Assembly: GCF_030605225.1 (NCBI RefSeq) | Contig: NZ_JAUWAV010000012.1 | Coordinates: forward strand, 1 to 64,000 | Source: Geoalkalibacter sp. | GTDB taxonomy: Bacteria > Desulfobacterota > Desulfuromonadia > Desulfuromonadales > Geoalkalibacteraceae | Direction of reading: 5' to 3' | Length of the DNA: 64,000 nucleotides | Part shown: positions 6,095 through 15,886 of the stretch, in pieces | Layout: each line of letters begins with the position of its first letter | Numbering within the stretch: the stretch's first letter is position 1 | Translations under genes and position numbers: made by a program | The notes under the pieces: generated by a model | Told to the model about the DNA's origin: nothing | What the model saw: only the letters and a program-made list of their open reading frames with translations | Databases searched by the model: none

Positions 6095-7815
6095 CGGCGA
6101 ACGGTTGGACCCAGATCCTCATCTACCTTGCCCTCCTCCTCGCCTTGGTCAAGCCGCTGGGCCTTTACATGGCTCGCGTGGTCGAGGGGAAACCGTGCGG
6201 ACTGGACCGGGTTTTCGGACCGGCGGAGCGGCTCCTTTACCGGCTGTGCGGCATCCGGCCGGAAGAGGAGATGGGTTGGCAGGCTTACACCAGGGCGGTC
6301 CTGCTCTTCAGTTTCTCCGGCATCGTTCTTCTCTACCTGCTTCAGCGCCTGCAGGGGGTGCTTCCCCTGAACCCGCAGGGGCTTCCGGGGATCGCTCCCG
6401 ACTCCTCCTTCAACACGGCGGTCAGCTTCGGAACCAACACCAACTGGCAAGGATACGGCGGCGAGTCGACCATGGCCTACCTGACCCAGATGACGGGACT
6501 GGCAGTGCAGAATTTTCTCTCGGCCGCCACGGGGATGGCGGTCCTCGTCGCCCTGATACGAGGCTTCGCGCGACGTAGCGCTGAGACCATCGGTAACTTC
6601 TGGGTCGACCTGACCCGCACGACCCTCTACATTCTGCTTCCCCTTTCGCTCCTTTTGGCCCTCGTTCTCGTCTCCCAGGGAGTAGTGCAGAACCTAAGCC
6701 CCTACCGGCCGGTGCCACTCCTGCAGTCGAGCCTCGACGCGGGCGGGCAAGCGGTCACCGAGCAGACGCTCCCCATGGGGCCTGCGGCCTCCCAGGTTGC
6801 CATCAAGCAACTTGGCACCAACGGCGGCGGCTTCTTCAACGCCAACTCGGCTCACCCCTTCGAGAATCCGACGCCGCTCTCCAACATCCTGGAGATGCTG
6901 GCGATTCTCCTGCTGCCGGCAGCCCTTTGCATTACCTTCGGCCGGATGGTCGGCGATCCCCGACAGGGGTGGGCGCTTCTGGCGGCGATGGGCCTGGTCT
7001 TTCTCCCCCTGCTCTGGGTGTGCTACTTCGGCGAGGCGCAGGGCAATCCGTACCTCGCCGCCTACGGCATCGAGCAGAGCGCGGGCAACCTGGAGGGCAA
7101 GGAGGTGCGCTTCGGGATCGCCAACTCCGCCCTCTGGGCCGCCGCCACCACCGCCGCCTCCAACGGCTCGGTCAACGCCATGCACGACTCCTTCTCCCCG
7201 CTGGGGGGGATGGCGCCGCTGTGGCTGATCCAGCTCGGGGAGATCGTCTTCGGCGGGGTCGGCTCCGGACTCTACGGGATGCTGGTCTTCGCCATCGTCG
7301 CGGTTTTCGTCGCCGGGCTGATGGTGGGGCGCACCCCGGAATACCTGGGGAAGAAGATCGAAGCCTTCGAAATGAAGATGGCCTCCCTGGTCATTCTCGT
7401 GCCTGCCGCGCTGGTGCTGGTTGGCACGGCCGTCGCCGTGGTGGCGCCGGCTGGACTTGCCGGGGTCTTCAACCCCGGCCCCCATGGCTTCACCGAGATC
7501 CTCTACGCCTTCTCCTCGGCGGGGAACAACAACGGCAGCGCCTTTGCCGGGCTTGCCGTGAACACCCCCTTCTACAACACCCTGCTCGGACTGGCCATGC
7601 TCTTCGGCCGCTTCTGGGTCATGGTGCCGGTGCTGGCCATCGCCGGGTCGCTCGCCGCCAAGAAGCCGGTGCCGGCGGGAGCCGGGACGCTGCCGACCCA
7701 CACGCCCCTCTTCATCCTGCTGCTGGTCGGCGTCATCGTCCTGGTCGGGGCCCTCACCTTCCTGCCGGCGCTGGCTCTGGGACCGATCGCCGAGCAGTTG
7801 CTGGCGCCGAGGTAA
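6091..7815 (+). CDS. kdpA: K+-transporting ATPase subunit A (channel-like, K+ binding)
   Basis: The 574-residue KdpA selects and binds potassium in the high-affinity KdpFABC pump of the inner membrane. It has the expected series of hydrophobic segments and the selectivity-filter-like repeats: FGTNTNWQ near residue 112, [20 protein letters not shown] near 245, the [12 protein letters not shown] stretch near 354 and [12 protein letters not shown] near 475. Length is close to the family norm. It overlaps kdpF by four bases and is separated from kdpB by 96 bases holding a palindromic repeat element, an unusual break in this operon. Confidence 0.98.
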   Translation: MTANGWTQILIYLALLLALVKPLGLYMARVVEGKPCGLDRVFGPAERLLYRLCGIRPEEEMGWQAYTRAVLLFSFSGIVLLYLLQRLQGVLPLNPQGLPGIAPDSSFNTAVSFGTNTNWQGYGGESTMAYLTQMTGLAVQNFLSAATGMAVLVALIRGFARRSAETIGNFWVDLTRTTLYILLPLSLLLALVLVSQGVVQNLSPYRPVPLLQSSLDAGGQAVTEQTLPMGPAASQVAIKQLGTNGGGFFNANSAHPFENPTPLSNILEMLAILLLPAALCITFGRMVGDPRQGWALLAAMGLVFLPLLWVCYFGEAQGNPYLAAYGIEQSAGNLEGKEVRFGIANSALWAAATTAASNGSVNAMHDSFSPLGGMAPLWLIQLGEIVFGGVGSGLYGMLVFAIVAVFVAGLMVGRTPEYLGKKIEAFEMKMASLVILVPAALVLVGTAVAVVAPAGLAGVFNPGPHGFTEILYAFSSAGNNNGSAFAGLAVNTPFYNTLLGLAMLFGRFWVMVPVLAIAGSLAAKKPVPAGAGTLPTHTPLFILLLVGVIVLVGALTFLPALALGPIAEQLLAPR

Positions 7816-7821
7816 CAGGAG

Positions 7822-7884
7822 GGTAGGGGCGATGCGAGTCATCGCCCGGGACGATTCAGGGCGAACCCGAGGTTCGCCCCTACC
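7822..7884. repeat. REP-like palindromic element between kdpA and kdpB
   Basis: Outer arms GGTAGGGGCGA (7822-7832) and TCGCCCCTACC (7874-7884) are perfectly complementary. Inside lie two smaller hairpins: GGGGCGATG/CATCGCCC (7826-7848) and GGGCGAAC/GTTCGCCC (7859-7880). GTAGGGGCGA-type repeats are dispersed in many genomes; a folded RNA here could slow decay or translation between cistrons. I did not see another copy in the window. Confidence 0.75.
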
Positions 7885-7911
7885 GCGGTTATCCGCCACA
7901 GGATTTTCGTT

Positions 7912-9984
7912 ATGCGCAAACCGGATCAAACCCGCCCCCTCTTCGAGGCGCACATCGTGCGCCGGGCGCTTCTCGATGCCGTGGTCAAGCTCGACCCGCG
8001 CCGCCAGATCCGCAAACCGGTCATGTTCGTGGTCGAGGTGGGGAGTCTGCTGACCACCTGCCTTTTCGGCCGCTCCCTCTTCGTCCCCGGGGATGAGCCT
8101 TCGAGCTTCATCCTCGCCGTCGCCCTCTGGCTCTGGTTCACCGTCCTCTTCGCCAATTTTGCCGAGTCGATGGCGGAGGGGCGGGGCAAGGCCCAGGCTG
8201 ACGCCCTGCGCAGCTCCCGCAAGGATGTCGCCGCCAAACGCCTCGCCGAGCCGAAACCGGAGGCGCCGGTGACCCAGGTCCCCTCCTCCCGGTTGCAGAA
8301 GGGGGACCTCGTCCTGGTCGAGGCGGGCGACCTGATTCCCGGTGACGGCGAGGTGGTGGTCGGGGTCGCTTCCGTGAACGAGGCCGCCGTCACCGGGGAG
8401 AGCGCCCCGGTCATCCGCGAGAGCGGCGGCGACCGCAGCGCCGTCACCGGCGGCACCCAGGTTCTCTCCGACTGGCTGGTGGTACGGATCACCGCCAACC
8501 CCGGCGAAGCCTTCCTCGACCGGATGATCGCCATGGTGGAAGGAGCCAGGCGCCAGAAAACCCCCAACGAGATCGCCCTCGATATCCTTTTGGCCGGCCT
8601 CACCATCATCTTTTTGCTGGTCGTGGCGACCCTGCTCCCCTTCTCCCTCTTCAGCGTCCAGGCGGCTGGACAGGGAAGTCCGGTGACGCTGACGGTCCTG
8701 GTGGCGTTGCTGGTCTGTCTCATCCCCACCACCATCGGCGGGCTCCTCTCCGCCATCGGCATCGCCGGTATGGACCGGATGATCCAGGCCAACGTCATCG
8801 CCATGTCGGGGCGGGCGGTGGAGGCGGCCGGCGACGTCGACGTGCTGCTGCTCGACAAGACCGGGACCATCACCCTCGGCAACCGCCAGGCGACCGCCTT
8901 CATCCCCGTCGGCGGGGTCGACCCCAAACGTCTGGCCGATGCCGCCCAGCTGGCCTCCCTGGCCGACGAGACCCCCGAGGGGCGCAGCATCGTGGTGCTG
9001 GCCAAGGAGCAGCATGGGCTGCGGGAGCGGGATATTCATGCCCTCGGCGCCAGGTTCATCCCCTTTTCCGCGCAGACGCGGATGAGCGGTGTCGACCTGG
9101 AAGGACGGCAGATCCGCAAGGGGGCAGCGGATGCCGTGGAAGCGCATGTGAGCGGAAACGGCGGGCGTTTCCCGCAGGAGGTCAGGACGGTCGTCGACGC
9201 GGTCTCCCGCGAAGGGGCGACGCCGCTGGTGGTTGCCGAGGGGCAGGAGGTTCTCGGGGTCGTCCGCCTCAACGACGTGGTCAAGGGGGGGATCAGGGAG
9301 CGGTTCGCCGAGCTGCGCCGGATGGGGATCCGCACGGTGATGATTACCGGCGACAACCACCTGACCGCCGCCGCGGTCGCCGCCGAGGCGGGGGTCGACG
9401 ACTTTCTCGCCCAGGCCACCCCGGAGGCGAAGCTCAAGCTGATCCGCGAGCATCAGGCGGGCGGGAGGCTGGTCGCCATGACCGGCGACGGCACCAACGA
9501 TGCGCCGGCCCTGGCCCAGGCCGACGTGGCGGTGGCGATGAACAGCGGCACCCAGGCAGCCAAGGAGGCGGGGAACATGGTCGATCTCGACTCCAATCCG
9601 ACCAAGCTCATCGAGATCGTCGAGATCGGCAAACAGCTCCTCATGACCCGCGGCACCCTCACCACCTTCAGCATCGCCAACGACGTGGCCAAGTACTTCG
9701 CCATTCTGCCGGCCGCCTTCATCGGCATCTATCCCCAACTGGGCGCCCTCAACCTCATGGGTCTCGCCACGCCGCGAAGCGCGATTCTCTCGGCGGTGAT
9801 TTTCAACGCCCTGATCATCGTTGCCCTCATTCCGCTGGCCTTGCGCGGGGTGAAATACCGCCCGGTCGGGGCGGCGCGGCTGCTGCGCACCAACCTGCTC
9901 ATCTACGGGCTCGGCGGACTGATCGTGCCCTTTGTCGGCATCAAGGTGATCGACCTGATCCTCACCCTGCTGCGCCTCGCTTAA
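7912..9984 (+). CDS. kdpB: K+-transporting P-type ATPase subunit B (catalytic)
   Basis: The ATP-hydrolysing subunit of KdpFABC, 690 residues, a P-type ATPase. It has the actuator TGES motif (AVTGESAPV), the phosphorylation site [10 protein letters not shown] near residue 320, the nucleotide-binding and hinge motifs MITGDN and [20 protein letters not shown], and the [20 protein letters not shown] segment near the C-terminal membrane helices. Length is normal. The ATG follows AGGATTTTCGTT, a modest ribosome site, just after the repeat element. Confidence 0.98.
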   Translation: MRKPDQTRPLFEAHIVRRALLDAVVKLDPRRQIRKPVMFVVEVGSLLTTCLFGRSLFVPGDEPSSFILAVALWLWFTVLFANFAESMAEGRGKAQADALRSSRKDVAAKRLAEPKPEAPVTQVPSSRLQKGDLVLVEAGDLIPGDGEVVVGVASVNEAAVTGESAPVIRESGGDRSAVTGGTQVLSDWLVVRITANPGEAFLDRMIAMVEGARRQKTPNEIALDILLAGLTIIFLLVVATLLPFSLFSVQAAGQGSPVTLTVLVALLVCLIPTTIGGLLSAIGIAGMDRMIQANVIAMSGRAVEAAGDVDVLLLDKTGTITLGNRQATAFIPVGGVDPKRLADAAQLASLADETPEGRSIVVLAKEQHGLRERDIHALGARFIPFSAQTRMSGVDLEGRQIRKGAADAVEAHVSGNGGRFPQEVRTVVDAVSREGATPLVVAEGQEVLGVVRLNDVVKGGIRERFAELRRMGIRTVMITGDNHLTAAAVAAEAGVDDFLAQATPEAKLKLIREHQAGGRLVAMTGDGTNDAPALAQADVAVAMNSGTQAAKEAGNMVDLDSNPTKLIEIVEIGKQLLMTRGTLTTFSIANDVAKYFAILPAAFIGIYPQLGALNLMGLATPRSAILSAVIFNALIIVALIPLALRGVKYRPVGAARLLRTNLLIYGLGGLIVPFVGIKVIDLILTLLRLA

Positions 9985-9997
9985 AAGGAGAAGGAAG

Positions 9998-10561
9998 ATG
10001 CTCCGCCAGGCACTCTCGCTTCTTGCCGCCTTCACCCTCATCACCGGCATCGCCTATCCCCTGGCGGTCACCGGCCTCGCCCAGGCGCTTTTTCCCGTGC
10101 AGGCCAACGGCAGCCTCATCCTGGGCAACGGCAGGCTTGCCGGTTCGGCGCTGATCGGCCAACCCTTCGACGACCCGCGCTATTTCTGGGGGCGGCCGTC
10201 GGCGACCGCGCCTTTCCCCGGCAATGCCGCCGCCTCCGCCGGCTCCAACCTGGGGCAGGCCAACCCGGTGCTGCGGGAGCGAGTTGAGGCGCGGCTGGCG
10301 GCGCTGCGGCGCGCCGACCCGGGGAACAACCGGCCCGTGCCGGTCGATCTGGTGACCGCTTCGGCCAGCGGCCTCGATCCGCACATCTCGCCCGCCGCGG
10401 CCGACTATCAGCTCGGCCGGGTGGCGCGGGCCAGGGGGCTGGAAGAGGCCAGGGTCAGAGCTCTCGTTTCCGCTCACACCGAAGGGCGAACCTTCGGCCT
10501 GCTCGGCGAACCTCGGATCAACGTTTTGAGGTTGAACCTCGCATTGGAGGAAATGCGCTGA
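9998..10561 (+). CDS. kdpC: K+-transporting ATPase subunit C
   Basis: The 187-residue periplasmic-facing subunit of the Kdp pump. It opens with a single membrane helix ([20 protein letters not shown]) and has the family's [24 protein letters not shown] and [14 protein letters not shown] motifs, ending [27 protein letters not shown] precedes the ATG, 13 bases after kdpB. Confidence 0.97.
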   Translation: MLRQALSLLAAFTLITGIAYPLAVTGLAQALFPVQANGSLILGNGRLAGSALIGQPFDDPRYFWGRPSATAPFPGNAAASAGSNLGQANPVLRERVEARLAALRRADPGNNRPVPVDLVTASASGLDPHISPAAADYQLGRVARARGLEEARVRALVSAHTEGRTFGLLGEPRINVLRLNLALEEMR

Positions 10562-10622
10562 ATCTGATAAAGATTTAGTAAAACCGGCGGTTTTTCGGGT
10601 GGTCCGGCCCTGGAGATGAGAG

Positions 10623-13322
10623 ATGGAAGAACGTCGCCCTGATCCCGATCTTCTGCTCAAAGAAGCACAGCAGGAGGAGGAGCGCAAACACCAGGGGAAG
10701 CTGAAGGTCTTCTTCGGCGCCGCCCCCGGGGTCGGGAAGACCTATGCCATGCTGGAGGCGGCCTGGCAGCAGCGGCTGGAGGGCCGGGAGGTGGTGGCGG
10801 CTCTGGTCGAGACCCACGGCCGCTTCGAGACCAACTCGCTTCTGGCCGGGCTGGACATCCTCCCCAGGGCGCTGATCGAATACCGGGGTGTGATTCTTAA
10901 AGAAATGGATCTGGACGCGGTACTCTCCCGCAAGCCGCAGATCGCCCTGGTCGACGAGCTGGCCCACAGCAACGCCCCCGGTTGCCGCCACAAGAAGCGC
11001 TGGCAGGACGTCTTTGAGCTGCTCGCCGCGGGGATCGACGTCTACACCACCCTCAACGTGCAGCACCTGGAGAGCCTGAACGATGTGGTCGCCCAGATCA
11101 CCGGTGTGGTCGTGCGGGAGACGATCCCCGATTCGGTCCTCGACCGGGCCGACGAGATCGAGCTGGTCGACATCCCCCCCGACGGGCTCCTCCAGCGACT
11201 CAAAGAGGGGAAGGTCTACGTCGCGCAGATTGCCGAAAAGGCGCGGGAGAACTTCTTCCGCACCGGCAACCTGCTGGCGTTGCGGGAGCTGGCCCTGCGG
11301 CGAACGGCCGAGCGGGTCGACGCCCAGATGGAGAGTTACCGGCGGGTCAAGGGGGTGCGGGAGCTGTGGCCGGCCGCCGAGCGCATCCTGGTCTGTATCG
11401 GCGCCAATCCCCGGTCCATCCGTCTGATCCGGACCGCCAAGCGGATGGCGGCGGGGTTGCGTGCCGAATGGCTCGCCGTCACCATCGAGGCGCCGGTCAA
11501 GGTCAGGCCCTCCCAGCAGGACCTGCTGCAGCTGGCCGAGCACATGCGGCTGGCCGAGAGTCTGGGCGCCGAGACGGTCACCCTCAGCGGGCACAAGGTG
11601 AGCGAGGAGCTGCTGAGCTATGCCCGCTCGCGCAACGTCACCCGGATCATCATCGGCAAGCCGACCCATCCCCGCTGGAAGGACCGGCTGTTCGGGTCGG
11701 TCCTCGACGAGGTGGTTCGCGGCAGCGGCGACATCGACATCTACGTCATCACCGGCGAGAGTGGGGAGGCGGAGCCGCGCCCCGCCGTCATGGCCGAAAA
11801 GGCTCCCACGCCTCGACATGAGTGGCTGCTGAGCTTGCTTGCCGTCGGTCTCTCCACCGCCCTGGCGGCGCTCATGTACCCGCACTTCACCCTGGTCGAT
11901 CTGGCCATGGTCTACCTGCTTGGCATGGTCCTGACCGCCAGCCGCGTCGGCAAGTGGCCGACTCTGCTCGCAACCTTTCTCAGCGTGGCGGCCTTCAATT
12001 TCTTTTTCATCCCCCCGCTCTATACCTTCACGGTCGAGGATGGGCGCTATTTCGTCACCTTCGCGGTCATGTTCGTGGTCGCCTTCGTCATCAGCCGACT
12101 GACCCTGCGGGTGCGGGAACAGGCGGACAGCGCCCGGCAACGGGAGCGTCGCACCGCCGCCCTCTATCACCTGAGCCGGGAGCTGGCGCACGAGGAGGGA
12201 CAGGAGCAGCTCAGCGCCATCGCCGTTCGCCACCTCAGCGAGGTCTTCTCATGCCAGGCCGTGGTCCTTGTTCCCGACGCGCAGGGGAACCTCGCCGTGC
12301 CGGTCACCGGCCGCCACACCTTCGCCCTCGACCCGAGGGAGTTGGGTGTCGCCCAATGGGCCTTCGACCATCGCCAGCGGGCCGGGCTGGGGACCGACAC
12401 TTTGCCCGGCGCCAAAGCGCTTTACCTCCCTTTGGTCACCGCAGGCAAGGCGATCGGAGTGGTCGGAATCCTTCCCAGACCGGCTGACACTCCTTTCTCC
12501 CCGGAGCAGCTTCACGCCCTGGAGAGCTTTGCCAACCAGACTGCCATGGCCCTGGAACGTGCCTCTTTGGCCGAGGAGGCACAAAAAGCCCTGCTCAAGA
12601 TCGAAACCGAGACCCTGCGCAGCACCCTGCTCAGCTCCGTCTCCCACGATCTGCGCACCCCGCTGGCCGCCATCACCGGGGCCGGCACCACTTTGCTGCA
12701 GGGCGGGACTCGCCTGGATGAGGGCAGCCGGCAGGAACTGGTACAGACCATCGTCGAGGAAGCCGCCCATCTGAACCGGATCATCCGCAACGTCCTCGAC
12801 ATGACCCGCCTAGAGTCCGGCGCCATCCAGGTCAACCGGGAATGGCAGTCCCTGGAGGAGATCGTAGGCGCGGTAGCCAACCGGATGGCGGGACAGTTCC
12901 GCGATCATCCGCTGACCATCAAACTGCCGTCCGATCTGCCTTTGATCCCCTGCGATGGCCTGCTGATCGAACAGGTGCTGGGCAACCTGCTGGAGAATGC
13001 CGTTAAGTACACCCCGGATGGGATGGCCATCACCGTGTCGGCGGCCGCTGGGGAGCAGGAGGTAGCGGTCACGGTAGCGGACCGGGGCGATGGAATTCCC
13101 CCCGAAAAAATTGAGCGAATTTTTGAAAAATTCGTCCGCGGCCGACATGTCGGGGGCGGTGCCGGTCTGGGCCTGGCCATCTGCCGGGGGATCATCGCCG
13201 CTCATGGGGGACGGATCTGGGCGAAAAACCAGCCGGAGGGGGGATCGGTATTCACCTTCACATTGCCTACCGGCCCAACACCCCCATCCCTGGAACAGGA
13301 ACCGGAGGGGGCGATTGCATGA
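10623..13322 (+). CDS. kdpD: Kdp sensor histidine kinase
   Basis: The 899-residue sensor of turgor/K+ limitation. Order: N-terminal KdpD domain with Walker A FGAAPGVGKTYAML near residue 36 and VDELAHSN; a UspA-like domain (AERILVCIGANP onward); four membrane helices near residues 400-500; a GAF-like segment; the H-box SSVSHDLRTPLAAITG near residue 675; N-box NLLENAVKY and G-box GGGAGLGLAICRG. Length and order match full KdpD. GGAGATGAGAG precedes the ATG. It lies 61 bases after kdpC, in the same operon as its response regulator. Confidence 0.97.
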   Translation: MEERRPDPDLLLKEAQQEEERKHQGKLKVFFGAAPGVGKTYAMLEAAWQQRLEGREVVAALVETHGRFETNSLLAGLDILPRALIEYRGVILKEMDLDAVLSRKPQIALVDELAHSNAPGCRHKKRWQDVFELLAAGIDVYTTLNVQHLESLNDVVAQITGVVVRETIPDSVLDRADEIELVDIPPDGLLQRLKEGKVYVAQIAEKARENFFRTGNLLALRELALRRTAERVDAQMESYRRVKGVRELWPAAERILVCIGANPRSIRLIRTAKRMAAGLRAEWLAVTIEAPVKVRPSQQDLLQLAEHMRLAESLGAETVTLSGHKVSEELLSYARSRNVTRIIIGKPTHPRWKDRLFGSVLDEVVRGSGDIDIYVITGESGEAEPRPAVMAEKAPTPRHEWLLSLLAVGLSTALAALMYPHFTLVDLAMVYLLGMVLTASRVGKWPTLLATFLSVAAFNFFFIPPLYTFTVEDGRYFVTFAVMFVVAFVISRLTLRVREQADSARQRERRTAALYHLSRELAHEEGQEQLSAIAVRHLSEVFSCQAVVLVPDAQGNLAVPVTGRHTFALDPRELGVAQWAFDHRQRAGLGTDTLPGAKALYLPLVTAGKAIGVVGILPRPADTPFSPEQLHALESFANQTAMALERASLAEEAQKALLKIETETLRSTLLSSVSHDLRTPLAAITGAGTTLLQGGTRLDEGSRQELVQTIVEEAAHLNRIIRNVLDMTRLESGAIQVNREWQSLEEIVGAVANRMAGQFRDHPLTIKLPSDLPLIPCDGLLIEQVLGNLLENAVKYTPDGMAITVSAAAGEQEVAVTVADRGDGIPPEKIERIFEKFVRGRHVGGGAGLGLAICRGIIAAHGGRIWAKNQPEGGSVFTFTLPTGPTPPSLEQEPEGAIA

Positions 13323-13353
13323 GAAGGCAGTTGAGCGCCGTGGAGAATCCCGA

Positions 13354-14076
13354 ATGACCGCAGAGAAGGACCTGATCCTGCTCATCGAAGATGAACCGCA
13401 GATGCGGCGGTTTCTGCGGGTGACCCTGCAGAGCCAGGGCTATCGCCTGATCGAAGCCGAAACCGGTGAGGACGGACTGGTGCAGGCGGCCGGACGCCAG
13501 CCGGCGGTGATTCTGCTCGACCTGGGGCTGCCCGACCTGGATGGTTTGGAGGTGACCGAGAAACTGCGGGAATGGTCCACCACCCCGATCATCGTCATCT
13601 CCGCCCGGGAACAGGAACGGGACAAGGTTCGGGCCCTCGATGCCGGCGCCGACGACTACCTGACCAAACCGTTCGGGGCCGATGAGCTATTGGCCCGCAT
13701 CCGGGTGTCGCTGCGCCATCGGGCCCGGCAGGAGGCCGGCCAGGAAGAACCATGGTTCCAGGTTGGCGAGCTGCGGGTCGATTTCACCCGGAGGCAGGTT
13801 CTGCTGGCAGGGGAGGAGGTCCACCTGACTCCCATCGAATACCGGCTGCTGATCACCCTGATCCGCTATGCCGACCGGGTGGTCACCCACAACCAACTGC
13901 TGCGGGAGGTCTGGGGACCCAGGCAGGCCAATCAGGTCCAATACCTGCGCGTCTACATGGCGCAGCTGCGGCAGAAGCTTGAAGCCGACCCGGCCCGGCC
14001 CCGGTTTTTCATCAATGAACCCGGCATCGGTTACCGGTTCAAATCAGGGGCTGAGGAGATTGCGGATCCCAAGTGA
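13354..14076 (+). CDS. kdpE: Kdp response regulator (OmpR family)
   Basis: The 240-residue partner of KdpD. The receiver has the acidic pair IEDEP, the phospho-accepting Asp in ILLDLGLPDLDG near residue 55 and the DYLTKPF lysine; the C-terminal half is an OmpR-type winged helix ending NEPGIGYRF. The frame is open further upstream, but the ATG at 13354 has TGGAGA before it and gives the usual length. It is the last kdp gene and probably acts on the repeats at 5815-5866. Confidence 0.96.
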   Translation: MTAEKDLILLIEDEPQMRRFLRVTLQSQGYRLIEAETGEDGLVQAAGRQPAVILLDLGLPDLDGLEVTEKLREWSTTPIIVISAREQERDKVRALDAGADDYLTKPFGADELLARIRVSLRHRARQEAGQEEPWFQVGELRVDFTRRQVLLAGEEVHLTPIEYRLLITLIRYADRVVTHNQLLREVWGPRQANQVQYLRVYMAQLRQKLEADPARPRFFINEPGIGYRFKSGAEEIADPK

Positions 14077-14201
14077 AGCATTGACGTAAAAGACTTGGCG
14101 ACTACTACATTCTTTTTGCCCCCATGATCTTGGTCTGGGCGATGTCGTGGTGATACTCCTGCCAGGGTCCTGAAATGTTCTAATGCCTCATCCTAAGACC
14201 G

Positions 14202-14283
14202 CCTTCCAGTCCAGCCTTCGATATTGGATCGCCTCTGCTCACGTTGAAGGTGTCTTGCCACTTCCACCCGCGCTCTTATCGTC
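14202..14283 (-). pseudogene. comM: comM 3' remnant A (decayed)
   Basis: On the minus strand a peptide TIRARVEVARHLQRE matches the comM segment AIRARVEAARxxQRE, and close after it GAGGCGATCCA and GGCTGGA match the comM end encoding EAIQYRxLD. The roughly 100 codons normally between the two are deleted and the frame is disrupted. It is a scrap of another comM 3' end, in the same orientation as the others. Confidence 0.7.
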
Positions 14284-14364
14284 AAACTCATTTTCGAGTA
14301 GCGTTTGCGATCCGCAAGCCATGCCCTGGAGGGGGTGGGGAAGGAGTAGCCGAAAAAAACACCT

Positions 14365-14400
14365 GTCTGGCGATCCACGCTGCGGTCCTGGATCGAATGA
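14365..14400 (-). pseudogene. comM: comM 3' remnant B (decayed)
   Basis: On the minus strand ATCCAGGACCGCAGCGTGG, followed by ATCGCC, agrees at about 22 of 25 bases with the comM end in segment 1 (encoding AIQYRSLDR); the peptide reads SIQDRSVDRQTG. Only the last dozen codons are recognisable. It would be a further displaced comM end. Confidence 0.6.
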
Positions 14401-14644
14401 CGGGTGTTTTGCGACACAAGGCGGAAAAGAGTGGCGTTTTTCGACAATGCCGCACGGATTTCGACCATCGGCCGTGATCGAATGCCTTGAGCTGGTGCAA
14501 GAAGTTGGTGATCCTGATCCGCTGTCTGCGGACGTTTCAAGAGACAGGATTTCGCTCTTGGGTTCTTGGAAAAACACTAAAATATCGATTTCATCCGCAC
14601 CGTCGATAAGCTGTCAAGGCCGCCACGTTGCGCAATCTGAAGAA
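14401..14644. other. Degraded intergenic stretch, no gene seen
   Basis: Between comM remnant B and the terminator of comM segment 2. Open frames are short, lack ribosome sites and resemble nothing I know. It may hold further decayed comM or island-end sequence. Confidence 0.35.
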
Positions 14645-14678
14645 AAAGCGCTGCCCCTTTATCGGGCCGCAGCGCTTT
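14645..14678 (-). terminator. Terminator downstream of comM segment 2
   Basis: AAAGCGCTGC and GCAGCGCTTT form perfect 10-base arms. Reading on the minus strand after the comM segment 2 stop, the stem ends in TTTTTCTT. A competing partial pairing (CTGCCCCTT with AAGGGGCAG) extends to 14693. It probably travelled with this comM 3' end, as no equivalent follows the full gene. Confidence 0.75.
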
Positions 14679-14705
14679 CTCTTTAAGGGGCAGCGGTAAA
14701 AGTGG

Positions 14706-15187
14706 TCAATGAATTTTGCGATCCAGCGAGCGGTACTGGATCGCCTCGGCCAGATGCGCCTGTGCAATCTGCTCGCTGCCGGCGAGGTCGGCGATGGTGC
14801 GGGCGACCTTGAGGATGCGGCTGTAGGTGCGGGCGGAGAAGCCGAAGCGGTCGGTAACCATCTCCAGCAGCTTCTGTCCCTGGGCGTCGACCGGGCAGAA
14901 CTTGCGGATGTGGCGGGCCTGCATCTGGGCGTTGCAGTGCAGGCGAAAGGGGGCGAGGCGCCGGCGCTGCAGTTCGCGGGCGGTTTCGACCCGGGCGCGG
15001 ATCGCCTCGGAGGGCTCGGCGTCGATCGGGTCGGAGAGATCCTTGTGGGGGACGCGGGGGACTTCGATATGCAGGTCGATGCGGTCGAGCAGCGGCCCGG
15101 AGAGGCGGGAGCGGTAGCGCTGCAGCATCGGCGGGGTGCAGGAGCACTCGCGCAGGCTGTCGCCGGCAAAGCCGCAGTTGCAGGGTT
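14706..15187 (-). pseudogene. comM: comM 3' segment 2 (displaced C-terminal part)
   Basis: Encodes the last ~160 residues of ComM (PCNCGFAGDSLRECSCTPPM, then LSGPLLDRIDLHIEVPR, and finally AIQYRSLDRKIH) with an intact stop. As in segment 1, homology starts at the NPC motif; here the Asn codon is altered so the junction reads QPC. It is diverged from both segment 1 and the full gene, for example SDPIDAEPSEAIRARVETAR against ADPADAEPSAAIRARVEAAR in the full protein. An HTH gene paralogous to the one beside segment 1 follows on the opposite strand. Read as the comM 3' end brought by the kdp island and later displaced by the next insertion. Confidence 0.9.
15178..15185. other. Putative attachment core (TTGCAGGG) at comM segment 2
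   Basis: Same limit of comM homology as at 5207-5214. Beyond it the sequence diverges, but both junctions lead about 46 bases later into an AAAATCRAAATTC stretch, so the two island ends are related. Confidence 0.5.
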
Positions 15188-15247
15188 GCGTGTACCTTTT
15201 CCTACTCTGCTGGGTCTGCACACTCTGCCTATAAAATCAAAATTCAG

Positions 15248-15658
15248 TTGAAAAATCAAAATTCTATAGCGTTTTTGAGAGATCCCGTCACCCTCGGCGA
15301 ACACCTTCGTCGTCGCCGTCTCGAACTTTGCCTGTACCAGAAAGATGTTGCGGCAAGCCTTGGAGTCACCCCGTCCTCGATCTGGAAGTGGGAAAATGGG
15401 TGGACGGTCGATTTGCGATTCATCCCTCGGGTGATCACATTTCTCGGCTACAATCCGATTCCCTGTCCAGCCGATTTCATTGAAAGGTTGGCTTGGTACA
15501 AGCAGGTCAATGGACTGACCCTGGAGCAACTCGGTGCCGAAATGGGCCGTGATGCTGAACAACTTGCGGCTTGGTTGGGCGGTCAACATAAGCCGTGCCA
15601 GCGGAACCGGAAAGAGATTGAGCTGTTTTTGTCAGATCGCTTTCAGCGATCTGCTTGA
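15248..15658 (+). CDS. Double helix-turn-helix (XRE-like) protein, copy 2
   Basis: A 136-residue paralogue of the gene at 5217-5696: TLGEHLRRRRLELCLYQKDV and GVTPSSIWKWE form the first HTH, then FLGYNPIPCP and a second HTH-like half ERLAWYKQVNGLTLEQLGAE with GRDAEQLAAWLGG. The start shown is a TTG with no clear ribosome site; the frame stays open and similar to copy 1 back to the comM junction, so the true start may lie nearer to it. It opens the short island carrying hipBA. The two copies keep the same distance and orientation to a comM fragment. Confidence 0.75.
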   Translation: MKNQNSIAFLRDPVTLGEHLRRRRLELCLYQKDVAASLGVTPSSIWKWENGWTVDLRFIPRVITFLGYNPIPCPADFIERLAWYKQVNGLTLEQLGAEMGRDAEQLAAWLGGQHKPCQRNRKEIELFLSDRFQRSA

Positions 15659-15751
15659 GGGATGCTCAACCGAGCAAGCCTGCGCTCTGTTCATATAATT
15701 GACATGTTCACAAAAAATGAACGACTAAAAAACATGAAAAGAAATATTGAA

Positions 15752-15870
15752 ATATGTCTGTACGGAAAGATATGTGAGGAATCCTGCACGATCTAAAAAA
15801 ATATGTCCGAACGAACAAATAGCTTGACATTTTCTACTTTACCCTGGATAAATGTCCGTACGGATATGTC
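15752..15870 (+). promoter_or_regulatory. hipBA promoter with three evenly spaced operators
   Basis: ATGTCTG (15754), ATGTCCG (15803) and ATGTCCG (15852) begin three related sites spaced exactly 49 bases apart; the third contains the perfect palindrome TCCGTACGGA and the first TCTGTACGGA. A sigma-70 promoter, TTGACA (15824-15829), 17-base spacer and GATAAA (15847-15852), lies between sites two and three. A HipB dimer bound at these sites would block the promoter, as in the E. coli hip operon. Confidence 0.75.
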
Positions 15871-15886
15871 TCTGGAGAGGATTGGG

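Noticed and set aside
6694-10050. Very long open frame (over 1100 codons) on the minus strand across kdpA-kdpB
   Set aside because: Shadow of GC-rich coding DNA: low-complexity Gly/Asp/Gln/Arg-rich translation without any family match, lying opposite strongly conserved kdp genes.
14193-14577. Minus-strand frames of 112-115 codons after kdpE
   Set aside because: Parts of them match decayed comM ends, so they are treated as pseudogene scraps and not as a new gene.
14704-14713. GTCAATGAAT shared by the left ends of comM segment 2 and the full comM (41846-41855)
   Set aside because: A ten-base match not present at the other fragments; could be chance, so not called an attachment site.
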